Below, piece by piece: positions 36,933-46,415 of a DNA stretch of 64,000 nt; position 1 is the stretch's first letter, and every line of letters starts with the position of its first letter. Origin of the DNA: Glaciihabitans sp. (GTDB lineage Bacteria; Actinomycetota; Actinomycetes; Actinomycetales; Microbacteriaceae); NCBI GenBank assembly GCA_025464095.1, contig JAODMF010000020.1, positions 180,979-244,978 of the forward strand. Direction: 5' to 3'. The position numbers and the translations under genes are program-made. The notes under the pieces are model-generated. The model was not told the DNA's origin. It saw nothing but the letters and a program-made list of their open reading frames with translations, and ran no database searches.

Positions 36933-38464
36933 TCCCGTGGCTGGACCGCATCACCGGCAGAGTGACCATGTACCGGCTAGTGCTGATCTTCCTCCTCCTG
37001 CTTCTGGTCGAAGCCCTGCTGCTCTCGCTGCTGCCGGCGGATGCGAGCGGTGCGCGCGCACTGGCCTACGACCCGCTGTCCATCCTCGCGATCTCATTCG
37101 TCGCGGTCACGGTGAGCTATCTCAGCAACCGGCTGCTCGCGCTGGTGTTTCGGGTGAGACCGCACTCGGAGTCCTCGATTGTCACGGGGCTCATCCTCGC
37201 CTTCCTGTTCCTTCCGTCGGTCAGCCTGGTGTCACTGCTGGCGATCGCCCTCGCCGCCGTGATCGCCATGGCGAGCAAATACGTGCTGGCGATTCGCCGC
37301 CGCCACGTGTTCAATCCCGCGGCCCTCGGCGCATTCGCGGTGGGAGTGCTGCTGCCCGCGAACGGGCCCGGATGGTGGATCGCCAACCCCTGGTTGCTGC
37401 CGATCACGGTCGTCGGGGCGTTCGTCATCCTCTACCGCACCCGACACCTCGCGATGGGTATCACCTTCGTCGTGGTCGCGCTGGTTGGCATCGTGGTGCT
37501 GCTGCTGGTGCCGAACGGTGCCGCCCCCGGTGCCGCGATCGGCACCGCCCTCACGTCGTTTCCGATCGTGTTCTTCGCGGGCTTCATGCTGAGCGAACCG
37601 CTGACGCTCCCGCCGCGCCGCTGGCAGCAACTGGCCTTCGCCGCGATCGTTGGCCTGCTGTTTGCCTACCCGATCCACATCGGAACCTTCTATGGCGGTT
37701 ACCCGCTGGCGCTGCTGATCGGCAACCTGCTCGCCTTTCTCGTGGGTCAACGGCGAGGCATCCGGCTGGAGTATCTCGGCCGCACCGCTCTCACGCCATC
37801 GAGTTGGGAACTGTCCTTCGCGCCTCTCGCGCCGCTCCGCTTTCGGGCGGGGCAGTTTGTCGAGCTCACGGTGCCGCACGCGGCGGCGGACGTGCGCGGG
37901 CTCCGCCGCACCTTCAGCATCGCGTCCGCACCGACCGAGGCGGGCATCCTCCGCATCGGCATGCGGACGGTCCAGCCCTCGAGCAGTTTCAAGCGCGAGC
38001 TCCTCGCGCTGCATCCGGGGCAGATCGTGACGGCCACATCCATCGGCGGCGAGTTCACACTGCCGAAGCGCGTGGAGCGTCCGATCCTTCTCGTTGCCGG
38101 CGGCATCGGGATCACTCCCTTCATCAGCCAGCTCGAAGCGCTGGAGGCGTCCGGGGAGAAGCGCGACATCGCCCTCGTCTACGCGACCAGCCGCAGTGAC
38201 GAACTGGCCTACGCCGATCGCCTCGAACGGAGCGGCCACCCGGTGTACCTGGTGGCACCGCAGGCACCGTCCCCGCTGCCGGTCGGATGGACCTACCTCG
38301 GCGCCGGCCCGATTACGGCCGAGCTGTTGCTGTCATCGATTCCGGATGCCCGCGGCCGTCACGCCTACGTGTCCGGTCCCCCGGCACTCGTCACGGCCCT
38401 GCACAAATCGCTTCGCCGCGCGGGTGTGCGGCGCATCACGACCGACTACTTCACCGGTTACTAG
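36929..38464 (+). CDS. RnfD/NqrB-like membrane domain fused to ferredoxin-NADP reductase domain
   Basis: The 511-residue protein starts at the ATG at 36929, overlapping apbE, with GAGGAG upstream. Residues 1-275 contain about eight membrane helices with RnfD-like ASKYVLAIRRRHVFNPAALG. The C-terminal 230 residues form an FNR module: RRTFSIASAP for FAD, VAGGIGITPFISQLEAL for NAD(P)H, and YVSGPPALV at the end. It likely passes electrons from cytosolic NAD(P)H across the membrane to the flavinylated lipoprotein. The physiological acceptor is unknown. Confidence 0.88.
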   Translation: MIPWLDRITGRVTMYRLVLIFLLLLLVEALLLSLLPADASGARALAYDPLSILAISFVAVTVSYLSNRLLALVFRVRPHSESSIVTGLILAFLFLPSVSLVSLLAIALAAVIAMASKYVLAIRRRHVFNPAALGAFAVGVLLPANGPGWWIANPWLLPITVVGAFVILYRTRHLAMGITFVVVALVGIVVLLLVPNGAAPGAAIGTALTSFPIVFFAGFMLSEPLTLPPRRWQQLAFAAIVGLLFAYPIHIGTFYGGYPLALLIGNLLAFLVGQRRGIRLEYLGRTALTPSSWELSFAPLAPLRFRAGQFVELTVPHAAADVRGLRRTFSIASAPTEAGILRIGMRTVQPSSSFKRELLALHPGQIVTATSIGGEFTLPKRVERPILLVAGGIGITPFISQLEALEASGEKRDIALVYATSRSDELAYADRLERSGHPVYLVAPQAPSPLPVGWTYLGAGPITAELLLSSIPDARGRHAYVSGPPALVTALHKSLRRAGVRRITTDYFTGY

Positions 38465-38479
38465 TCCCCGAGCCGGCGG

Positions 38480-41400
38480 TCAGCTGACCGTCAGCGTGTG
38501 CGTCACCGACCTGCCGGTGGCGATCTCGTCCGACCCGAGATAGCTGACCGAGACCGAGTAGCTGCCCTTCTTCAGCAGCGGCAAGTCGATCGGATCGGTC
38601 GAGTTGACGTAATCCACCGTTGTCGACTTGCTCCCGTAGGTGATCTTTATCTGCCCAAGGGTGACATCCGGGCCGCTCGGGTTCGACGAAAGGCTCACGA
38701 ACAACTGCGGAGGCAAGGTGTGCGAGATGGTCGCATCCTCGAAGCGGAACGAAATGGCCGGCCTCGCCTTCACGACTGCCCCGGGAGTGGTCTCCACCAC
38801 CACCGCTGCCGCGGCACCCAGACCGGCCGTGACTCGAAGCGCCACCTGGTGGCCGAAGTCGTCAGGGGTCAACGTGTACGTCGAAGTCGTCGCTCCGGTG
38901 ATCGGGGTGCCGTCTCGCAGCCACTCCCAGGTCAGCGGGCTGAGGTACTTCGAAGCCACGTTCCAGGTGCCAGCGGTACCGGTGAGCGTCGACCCGACGA
39001 CCTGGCTGCCCGACACGGTGGGCGGCGACAGGTTCTCCACCGGGGTGGCGTCGGCCGTGTCCACGGTGACGATAGTGCGCGAGCTTCCCGTCCCGTACTG
39101 CACGACACCGAGGTAGGACGAGTTCTCCGCGAGGCCGCCCCAGCGCACCTGGAACGTGTTCTCTGCCGCGACGGTGCTGTGGATCGACGACGCCGAAGCG
39201 CTGAAGTGGCCGGTGCTCGTGCTGCTGCGGAGGTTGTAGGTGGCGAAGTTGTAGTCCACGCCACCCACCGGAAGCAGGTAAGGGTCGACGAACGAGACGT
39301 AGTAGCCGGCCTTCGGCTTTACGATCGACTTTGTCTCACTTGCAGCGGAATTCGGGCTGGAAATCCACTTGTAGCGTGTACCGCCAGTAAAGACGTCGTA
39401 CATGACGTCGTACAGGCTGTCGTGGTTGTAGCTGTACGGCGAGTAGAAGACATACAGGTCGAGGTCCGTTCCCGGGCTGGACGACAGGGACTCGGCCGTG
39501 TAGCGCAGGTAGGAGGTCGAACTCGTGATGTGGTCGACATGGGCGACGCTCGCCTCGTCCCACGTTGGGCCGAATAAGTCAACACTGCTCGCGGTGGAGA
39601 AATGCCCGGTGAAGCCGGCCGACGGATCCGTCGGGTTCGGTGTGACCACCTTCTTCGCCAGCCCGGACACGTAAAGCGGGACCGTTGCCTTCACGCCGAG
39701 GCTGGTCGTGACATCCGCGTGCCCGTTCGTTCCCGTGCCGTGTACGGCTGCGGCGACGGGGACCGGCTTGACGGCGATTGGGCTGCGGACCTTTGTCGTT
39801 CCAAAGGTCCAGGTGAGGAACCCCCGAGAATATTTGTTTACCGGGGCGGTGGTCCGGGTGAACGTCACGGTGAAGCTGTGCTGCTCGCCTGCCGCCGAGA
39901 AGTTCAGCGTCGACGGAGTTACCACCGTATCCACGCCCGACATGCCGGAGATTTGGGCCGTGAAGGTTCCCGCGCTCTGCGCCGTCACCGTACGCGTGAT
40001 CGTCTGGTGGCCAACGAGCGAACCGATGGCGATGGACGCCTGGTTCAGGTCACTCGGGTCGATCGCCGTGACGCCCGGCCCGAAGCTCGAATCGCCGGTG
40101 CCCTGCACGTACGACTTCCAGTCGCTGACGGTGGACAGGTAGAAGAGTCCCGCGTTCAAGAGACTGCTGGGTATGACCTCCCCCGCACCCTGGACGAACG
40201 GATCGGTCACCTCTGCATTAGAAGCACTCACCGTGTCGATCGCGGTCGTCATCATCGCGGACTTGATCTCCGAGGGTGACGCGTTCGGCGTGTTCCCCAG
40301 GTACAGGGCCGCGATGCCGGCAATGTGCGGCGTCGCCATCGAGGTGCCCGAGTAGAACGCCCAGTTGTTGGTCAGCGGCGTGGCGCCACTGGGCAGGGTG
40401 GTTGCCACCGCTGCGAGGATCGCAACACCGGGCGCCGCGATATCGGGCTTGAGGGTGTCTCCACCACCGGCGGTGACGGGGCCGCGGCTGGAGAAGCCTG
40501 CGATCTGGGGCACTGGGGTTGCGGCACCGAGGTTTTCCGGCACGAATGTCGCGGTGGACCCGGCGCTGCCGGCGTAGGCACGAATCGCCGCACGCGACGG
40601 TTGGTCGATGTGGATGGTCGGAATGCTGTGGTTGTCGAGGTCAAGTGAGTTCTTCACCGTGTTCAGCAGCACCATGCCGGCACCGCCGGCGTCTTTGACG
40701 GTCTTCGACATCTCGACGCGGTCGACTTTGCCGTCGCGATCGCACACGACAATCTTGCCCGCGGTCTTGTGCGCGTCGAGGCTGCCCTTTCTGCAGTCGA
40801 TCGCCTTGGCCGAGGACACGCTCGACTTCTTCGCCGCCGTCGCCAACACGATGTGTTTGGTCAGGTAGGGATCGGGCGTTGGCGCCTGGTCGGGGTCGAC
40901 GATGTGGTCGACGGTGATCGACGCGCCGACATACTTGTGGCCGTTGCCGAGTACCAGTGTTGCCTCGTAGCTCGGAGCGGTGCTCGCCGCAACCGTGGTC
41001 TCCCACGGCGCCGCGTTGTCGAGTGTCGACGCACCGGGGCCGGCATTACCGGCGGCGGCCGCGACGAAGATGCCCGCAGCGGCAGCGTTCAGGAACGCCT
41101 CGTCCGTCGGCGAGAAGATGGTCGAGGCCGAGCCACCGCCGATGGAGAAGTTGATGACATCAACACCGTCCGTGACCGCCTGGTTGATCGCGGCAACCAG
41201 GTCGAACTCGTCGCATCCGGTGTCCGCCGCGACGTAGGCCGTCCAGCAGGCCTTGTAGATGGCGAGTTTTGCAGCGGGCGCGACACCGGCGATCGTGCCG
41301 AAGCTCTTGCCGGCAACGACGGCGTCGACTCCGTAGTCTCCAGCCGCCGTGCTGGCGGTGTGCGATCCGTGGCCGTCACCGTCACGCGGCGAGTTGTACT

Positions 41401-42286
41401 CGGGCACCGCCGCGGTGGTCGGCGCCAGCTCCAGGCCGGCGTAAACCGTGAATCCCTGGTTGAAAGCCTTGGCCGCGATGATTTTCTGGGAGTAGAAGCT
41501 CGAACTCCACTCGACACCGCCCTCCTCGGTGCTAGTGAATTCGCCGCCGTCAGCCTTCGTGTAGTGGATTGTCGAGCCGCTGAGGTACGGCTCAGTGGTG
41601 GAAACCGTGGTGCCGAGAGGGGCACCCGCGAACGACGGATTCTCCGGCGCGATACCCGTGTCGATCTCGCCAATGACCACGCCGGCGCCCGCCTTGGTAT
41701 GTCCGCCGAGCGTCCCCCACAATCCCTGGGTGCCCGCGATGTTGAGATAGTTCAGCGGGCTCTTCGAGGTGAGCGTGTCTGTATCCGCCTGCACCTTGAG
41801 GCGTTTGCTCTTGACGAGGCTCGCGACCGACTGGTCGGCGGCAAGCGCGTTCGCCTGGTCGGCCGTGAGCTTCGCCGCGAAACCGTTGTAAGCGACGGCA
41901 TAGGTGTAGGCGGTTCGAATGCCGTACTTTGACGCGACCGACTTCTGGACGGTCGTCAGGTGGCTCACGTAGCTCTTCACCGCGGAGGAGCGCGCGTCGA
42001 GCTGGCGCCCGGCCCGCGGCCTCGTGGCGCTGTAGCCGCTAACGCCGCCGGTGTAGGTCGCGGCGGGCGCATCCTTCAAGCGGACAATGTAGTCGCCCGC
42101 GGTCAGGTGACCAGTCGCGGCGCGCGTCGGCACCGGGGAGAACCCTGAATCGCTCGTTGCCGAAGCGGGCGAGACCGAAAGCATGCTGAGAACCAGCGCG
42201 ACGCTCACGGCGAGGGAGGCTGCTGCGGCCTTCCGGATGCGTCCGGAGGGGCGCGCAGGAAGTGAGGTAAGGATCAGTGAACGCAA
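38480..42286 (-). CDS. Secreted subtilisin-like serine protease with PA, Ig-like and repeat domains (paralogue 1)
   Basis: The 1268-residue S8 protease starts with TTG (GAGGGG 7 nt upstream). A signal peptide (to about residue 43) and an inhibitor-I9 propeptide (GDYIVRLKDAPAATY...) precede the catalytic domain with Asp209 (IDTG), His306 (GHGSH) and Ser649 (GTSM). A PA domain is inserted around residues 460-580. The tail holds a fibronectin-like region, a pre-peptidase-type segment, an Ig-like repeat (VSGSQVVGSTLTGTAGTW) and a final Ig-like domain. No LPxTG anchor is seen. It is a paralogue of the upstream gene. Confidence 0.93.
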   Translation of the reverse strand: MRSLILTSLPARPSGRIRKAAAASLAVSVALVLSMLSVSPASATSDSGFSPVPTRAATGHLTAGDYIVRLKDAPAATYTGGVSGYSATRPRAGRQLDARSSAVKSYVSHLTTVQKSVASKYGIRTAYTYAVAYNGFAAKLTADQANALAADQSVASLVKSKRLKVQADTDTLTSKSPLNYLNIAGTQGLWGTLGGHTKAGAGVVIGEIDTGIAPENPSFAGAPLGTTVSTTEPYLSGSTIHYTKADGGEFTSTEEGGVEWSSSFYSQKIIAAKAFNQGFTVYAGLELAPTTAAVPEYNSPRDGDGHGSHTASTAAGDYGVDAVVAGKSFGTIAGVAPAAKLAIYKACWTAYVAADTGCDEFDLVAAINQAVTDGVDVINFSIGGGSASTIFSPTDEAFLNAAAAGIFVAAAAGNAGPGASTLDNAAPWETTVAASTAPSYEATLVLGNGHKYVGASITVDHIVDPDQAPTPDPYLTKHIVLATAAKKSSVSSAKAIDCRKGSLDAHKTAGKIVVCDRDGKVDRVEMSKTVKDAGGAGMVLLNTVKNSLDLDNHSIPTIHIDQPSRAAIRAYAGSAGSTATFVPENLGAATPVPQIAGFSSRGPVTAGGGDTLKPDIAAPGVAILAAVATTLPSGATPLTNNWAFYSGTSMATPHIAGIAALYLGNTPNASPSEIKSAMMTTAIDTVSASNAEVTDPFVQGAGEVIPSSLLNAGLFYLSTVSDWKSYVQGTGDSSFGPGVTAIDPSDLNQASIAIGSLVGHQTITRTVTAQSAGTFTAQISGMSGVDTVVTPSTLNFSAAGEQHSFTVTFTRTTAPVNKYSRGFLTWTFGTTKVRSPIAVKPVPVAAAVHGTGTNGHADVTTSLGVKATVPLYVSGLAKKVVTPNPTDPSAGFTGHFSTASSVDLFGPTWDEASVAHVDHITSSTSYLRYTAESLSSSPGTDLDLYVFYSPYSYNHDSLYDVMYDVFTGGTRYKWISSPNSAASETKSIVKPKAGYYVSFVDPYLLPVGGVDYNFATYNLRSSTSTGHFSASASSIHSTVAAENTFQVRWGGLAENSSYLGVVQYGTGSSRTIVTVDTADATPVENLSPPTVSGSQVVGSTLTGTAGTWNVASKYLSPLTWEWLRDGTPITGATTSTYTLTPDDFGHQVALRVTAGLGAAAAVVVETTPGAVVKARPAISFRFEDATISHTLPPQLFVSLSSNPSGPDVTLGQIKITYGSKSTTVDYVNSTDPIDLPLLKKGSYSVSVSYLGSDEIATGRSVTHTLTVS

Positions 42287-42390
42287 CGGCAGGCCCCTCG
42301 GTGACGGTCACCCATAGAAAGGGCGGTCTGCTTAGGCTAATGCCAATTGAGCGCAGCACAAGATGCAATCTGAAAATGCGTCATTAATGA

Positions 42391-42427
42391 CGAAGGACCC
42401 CGGATGAGAGCATCCGGGGTCCCTTCG
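42391..42427. terminator. Hairpin terminator between the two subtilase genes
   Basis: CGAAGG-A-CCCCGGATG and its complement, with one bulged base, close around the loop AGAG. The stem is about 15 bp. It lies 10 nt downstream of the second subtilase stop on the minus strand, followed by a modest AT-rich stretch (TCATTAATGACG). It should end transcription before the next subtilase gene begins. Confidence 0.8.
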
Positions 42428-42436
42428 TTTCGAGCG

Positions 42437-45400
42437 TTACTGCACGATCACCACCAGCTTCGCCGACGTAGCAGGTGCGGCGAACTCGCCTCCCGAGTAC
42501 ACGACAAAGATCGTGTGCTTGCCCTTCGACAACTTCGGCAGGGTGATGTTGGCTACCCCGTCGGAGGCGGCCGTCAGGGTCGCCGACTTCGTGTGGTTGC
42601 TATAGCTGACCTTCACGGTGCCGGTGATGGGGGTGTCCGCGGTGGCGGCGGGCGACGTCGACACCACAACGTGCACCGTTGGGGTCGACGAGCTCGTCAG
42701 CGGATCGGGCGTGACCGTAAAGGTCACGCTGCTGGCCAGCACCGCGTGTACCGAGTTGCTGACCGCCGTGCGGACCGGCGCATCCGGGCCGCCCGATGCC
42801 AGCTTGGCGGTGACAATCACACTGAGGTCCTTGCCGGCGTCAGCAGGAAGGATGTCGTACGAACTGTCGGTCGCGCCTCCGATTGCGTCACCGTCGGCCA
42901 GCCACTGGTAGCTGAAGTCGAGCAACGAGTTTTCGGCATCCCACGTTCCCTCGTTCACGGTGAGGGTCTCGCCCACATGGGGCATTCCCTTGACCGTCGG
43001 CTTGGCTAGATTCACCGGCGCGAGCGCGTCTCCCGAGGAAATGAAGATCGGCGTCTGCGCGAGCGTTGAACCCGCCGCGTTGTTGAACAGCAGGAACCCG
43101 AGGTAATCGCGGTTCGGCGTCAGTCCGCCCCACCGCAGGTCCAGGGTGCGGGATGCTCCGGTCGAACCCTGGAACGACGCGGGCGTCACCGTGAGGTTGC
43201 CCACCGCCGTGTCGGGGTTGAGGTCGGTGAACGTCTCCTTGTAGCGGCCATCATTCGGCACCGAGAAGTAGTCCACGAGCGTCACGTAGTAGCCGGCATC
43301 CGGAGCGAACAGGTCGACGGTCTCGTTGGCGCTGGTCGTGGCGCTCACCGCAATGAGGTGAGTATTCGTTGCCGCGTCTGCCGGTGAGATATCGGCCGGG
43401 ATGTCGGCCTGGTTCTGGTAGTAGAAGACGTACAGGTCGAGGTCCTCGTTCGGGTCGGGGATCACCGGCTTGACGTTGAACCGCACCAGCTCGGAACCCG
43501 GGCCCACGTGGTGCACGTAATTCGCGTAGCCGCCGGTCGTCGCGATGTCGGTGTAGGCATCCGGACCCGTGCCGTGCGGCGTGGTGAGCACACCCTCGGC
43601 CAGGCCAAGCGTCTGCGTCCTGATCGGCACGCTCGCGCCGGTCGTCACCGGAACGCCGACGTGACCGCCGGTGCCCGTACCCGTGATGACGCTGGGCGCG
43701 ACGATGCTCGTCGGGTGGATCACGATGGGGCTGCGCACCGTCGTGCTGCCGCTGGTCCGCTTCCAGGTGAGGAATCCGGTCGCGTACTTGTCGACCGCAG
43801 CGGTGGTGCGTGAGAACGTCACCGTAAACGTCTTGCTCTGGCCTGCGGCCGTGAACGAGAGCGTCGACGGCGAAACGGTCGCCTTGACGCCCGGAACGGA
43901 AGCCGTGGCCGTGTAGGTGCCCGATCCGAGCGACGTCACGGTGCGCGTGACCTTCTGCGCCGAGGTGAGGTCACCAACAGCGATGGATGCGAGGTTGAGG
44001 TTGCTCGCGTCGATCCCCGAAACGCCGGGGTAGGTCGCTTCGCCCACACCGACCAGGTAGCGCTTCCAGTCGGTGACGTCGTTGAGATACACGAGTCCCG
44101 CGTTCAGGAAGGACGTCGGCTTCACTTCACCGGCACCCTGCTTGAACGGGTCCGTCACGGACTTGCCCGCGTTGTCGACGGTGTTGTTCGCCGTCGTCAT
44201 CATGGCCGACTTGATTTCCGCGGGACTCGCCAGCGGGCGAACGCTCAGGTAGACAGCCGCGAGGCCGGCAATGTGGGGCGTTGCCATCGAGGTGCCCTGC
44301 AGGAACGCGAATTCGGGCGTGCGGTCAACGTTGGTGTACGCCGCGAGAATATCGACGCCCGGCGCCGCGATGTCTGGCTTCAGGATGTCGCTGCCATCAG
44401 CGAGCACCGGCCCACGGCTTGAGAAGTCGGCGATCTGGGGCACCGCGACCTTTGTCGTCGTCAGGTTGCCCGGCAGGAAGGTAGCCGTCGGGTTCGCCGC
44501 GGTGAGCGCGTACGAGTTGATCGGCGAGCGAGCGGACACCGGAAGGTGGACGGTCGGCTGGGGATACAGCGTATTCACCAGGCCGGTAGAGCCCCCGGGG
44601 ACGTTGACGATGATCATGCCCGCGCCGTTCACGCGGTGCACCTCGTCGCCCTTCTGCGCGAAGAGGAATGAGCCGCGATCGCAGACCACGATCTTGCCGG
44701 AAGCCCCCGCCGGGTTCAGCGTGTCCGGGCCACACAGCGCAGCATCAGCCGAGGTGACTCCGCTGGCCGGAATCGTTGAGGCCAGCACGAGCGGTGCAGA
44801 CAGCGGTATCGCCGTCGGGTCCTGGGTCACCGTGATGGAAAGTCCGGCGTACTTCTTGCCATTGCCGAGCACCACCGTCGCCTCGATCGGTGGGATCGTG
44901 GATGCCGCTACGGTCGTTTCCCACGGAGCAGCGTTGTCGAGCGTCGACGCACCAGGCCCGGAGTTGCCGCCCGCTGCCGCAACGAAGACGCCAGCGGCAG
45001 CGGCGCTGAGGTACGCAGCGTCGGTCGGCGAGTAGGTCGTGGTCGCTCCGCTGCTGCTGCCGATCGAGAAGTTGATCACGTCAACGCCGTCGGCGACGGC
45101 CTGGTCGATGGCCGCGATGATGTCGGGGGTCGTGCAGGCGTCATCCGCACTCGATTCCGGATCCGGACCGGACCAGCAGACCTTGTAGACGGAGATCTTG
45201 GCGGCGGGGGCGACACCGGAGATGTTGTCGAACACCTGGCCGCCGACGCTTGCGGGAACGTTGAAGTTGCCGGCCGCGGTGCTCGCGGTGTGCGAACCGT
45301 GGCCATCGCCGTCGCGGGGGGAAAGGTATTCACCGGTGGAGTGGGTTCCCACGTTTGCCGCACCGAAGCCAGCGACGTAGTAGTGCGCGCCGATGATCTT

Positions 45401-46213
45401 GGAGTTGATTCCGTCCGCCGGGTAGAGCTCGCCAGGGGCGCCGAGATCCGGGGTATCCGTGAAGGTGTTGCCGTCGGACTTCGTGTACACGACGGTGCTG
45501 CCGCTCAGGTATGGCTTGTTCACCGTCGGCGTGGTGCCGAGCGGGTCACCGGCGAAGGAGGGGTTCTCCGGCGCGATTCCCGTGTCGATGTCACCGACGA
45601 CGACGCCCTTGCCAGCGTTCGCCTGCCCGCCGATCTTGTCCCAGAGACCGCCCGGGGTGCTGACCTTGAGGAAGTCGAGGGAGGATTCGGCCTGCGGCTT
45701 CAGCCGCTCGGCCGGAGTGACGTGCGCAACGCCACTGCTCTTGGCGAGCCGGGCCGCGTCCGCCGGGGTGAGGTAGGCGGCGAAGCCGTTGGTGGCGATC
45801 GAATAGCTGTAGATCGCCTTGACGCCGACCTTCGAGGTGAGCGACTTCTGCTTGTCGGCCAGGTAGGCGCGGTACTGCTTGACGGCATCCGATTTCGTGT
45901 TCAGTTGCTCGCCGGCCACGGGCTTGGTTGCCTTGAAGCCGTTGACGCCGCCGGTGTAGCTGGCTGCGGGGGCATCCTTCAGCGTGACGATGTAGGTTCC
46001 GGCCTTGTAATTCTTGACAGTGCTTGTGACTGCCTTGAGCGAAGGAACGAAGTCGGACTTCGAGGTCGCACTGGCGACCGCGGGAGCGGCGGAGACGGCG
46101 GGCGCCGAGAACAGTGCCCCGAGCAGCGCCGCACCGGCGGCGAGTGCGACGGCCGTGCCGGCTCTCCCTGCCTTCCGACGAGCTGAGGTGGATGGCAGAG
46201 ATAGAGCGCGCAA
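42437..46213 (-). CDS. Secreted subtilisin-like serine protease (paralogue 2)
   Basis: The 1258-residue S8 protease parallels its neighbour throughout: TTG start with GAGGGG 7 nt upstream, signal peptide, I9 propeptide (GTYIVTLKDAPAASY), catalytic DIDTG, DGDGHGSHT and QGTSMATPHIAG motifs, an inserted PA domain and a tail with an Ig-like repeat (VKGMPHVGETLTVNEGTW). The two differ enough to indicate an old duplication. It is secreted and predicted to degrade proteins for nutrition. Each gene has its own promoter region and terminator. Confidence 0.93.
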   Translation of the reverse strand: MRALSLPSTSARRKAGRAGTAVALAAGAALLGALFSAPAVSAAPAVASATSKSDFVPSLKAVTSTVKNYKAGTYIVTLKDAPAASYTGGVNGFKATKPVAGEQLNTKSDAVKQYRAYLADKQKSLTSKVGVKAIYSYSIATNGFAAYLTPADAARLAKSSGVAHVTPAERLKPQAESSLDFLKVSTPGGLWDKIGGQANAGKGVVVGDIDTGIAPENPSFAGDPLGTTPTVNKPYLSGSTVVYTKSDGNTFTDTPDLGAPGELYPADGINSKIIGAHYYVAGFGAANVGTHSTGEYLSPRDGDGHGSHTASTAAGNFNVPASVGGQVFDNISGVAPAAKISVYKVCWSGPDPESSADDACTTPDIIAAIDQAVADGVDVINFSIGSSSGATTTYSPTDAAYLSAAAAGVFVAAAGGNSGPGASTLDNAAPWETTVAASTIPPIEATVVLGNGKKYAGLSITVTQDPTAIPLSAPLVLASTIPASGVTSADAALCGPDTLNPAGASGKIVVCDRGSFLFAQKGDEVHRVNGAGMIIVNVPGGSTGLVNTLYPQPTVHLPVSARSPINSYALTAANPTATFLPGNLTTTKVAVPQIADFSSRGPVLADGSDILKPDIAAPGVDILAAYTNVDRTPEFAFLQGTSMATPHIAGLAAVYLSVRPLASPAEIKSAMMTTANNTVDNAGKSVTDPFKQGAGEVKPTSFLNAGLVYLNDVTDWKRYLVGVGEATYPGVSGIDASNLNLASIAVGDLTSAQKVTRTVTSLGSGTYTATASVPGVKATVSPSTLSFTAAGQSKTFTVTFSRTTAAVDKYATGFLTWKRTSGSTTVRSPIVIHPTSIVAPSVITGTGTGGHVGVPVTTGASVPIRTQTLGLAEGVLTTPHGTGPDAYTDIATTGGYANYVHHVGPGSELVRFNVKPVIPDPNEDLDLYVFYYQNQADIPADISPADAATNTHLIAVSATTSANETVDLFAPDAGYYVTLVDYFSVPNDGRYKETFTDLNPDTAVGNLTVTPASFQGSTGASRTLDLRWGGLTPNRDYLGFLLFNNAAGSTLAQTPIFISSGDALAPVNLAKPTVKGMPHVGETLTVNEGTWDAENSLLDFSYQWLADGDAIGGATDSSYDILPADAGKDLSVIVTAKLASGGPDAPVRTAVSNSVHAVLASSVTFTVTPDPLTSSSTPTVHVVVSTSPAATADTPITGTVKVSYSNHTKSATLTAASDGVANITLPKLSKGKHTIFVVYSGGEFAAPATSAKLVVIVQ

Positions 46214-46371
46214 AGTAATACCCCTCGATTACGTACAACGTGACGTGAACAACAGGAACCTGTGGTTCGTTCAGGCTATACAAGTCGGTATGCCCCTGAA
46301 TAGGGGTCGGCGCGAGATGAATCTATCTTGCGCGAACTCGCAACAATCCAGCGCCGCGAGGCGACTTAACG

Positions 46372-46402
46372 CGCAAAGGCGGCCGCGAAGGCCGCCTTTG
46401 CG
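46372..46402. terminator. Terminator of icd
   Basis: A perfect 13-bp inverted repeat, CGCAAAGGCGGCC and GGCCGCCTTTGCG, closes a 5-nt loop. It begins 13 nt after the icd stop on the minus strand. There is no long T-run, but the stem is very stable. The 170 bp between it and the second subtilase start show promoter-like AT-rich sequence and no gene. Confidence 0.8.
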
Positions 46403-46415
46403 AAAGAGATCTGCT

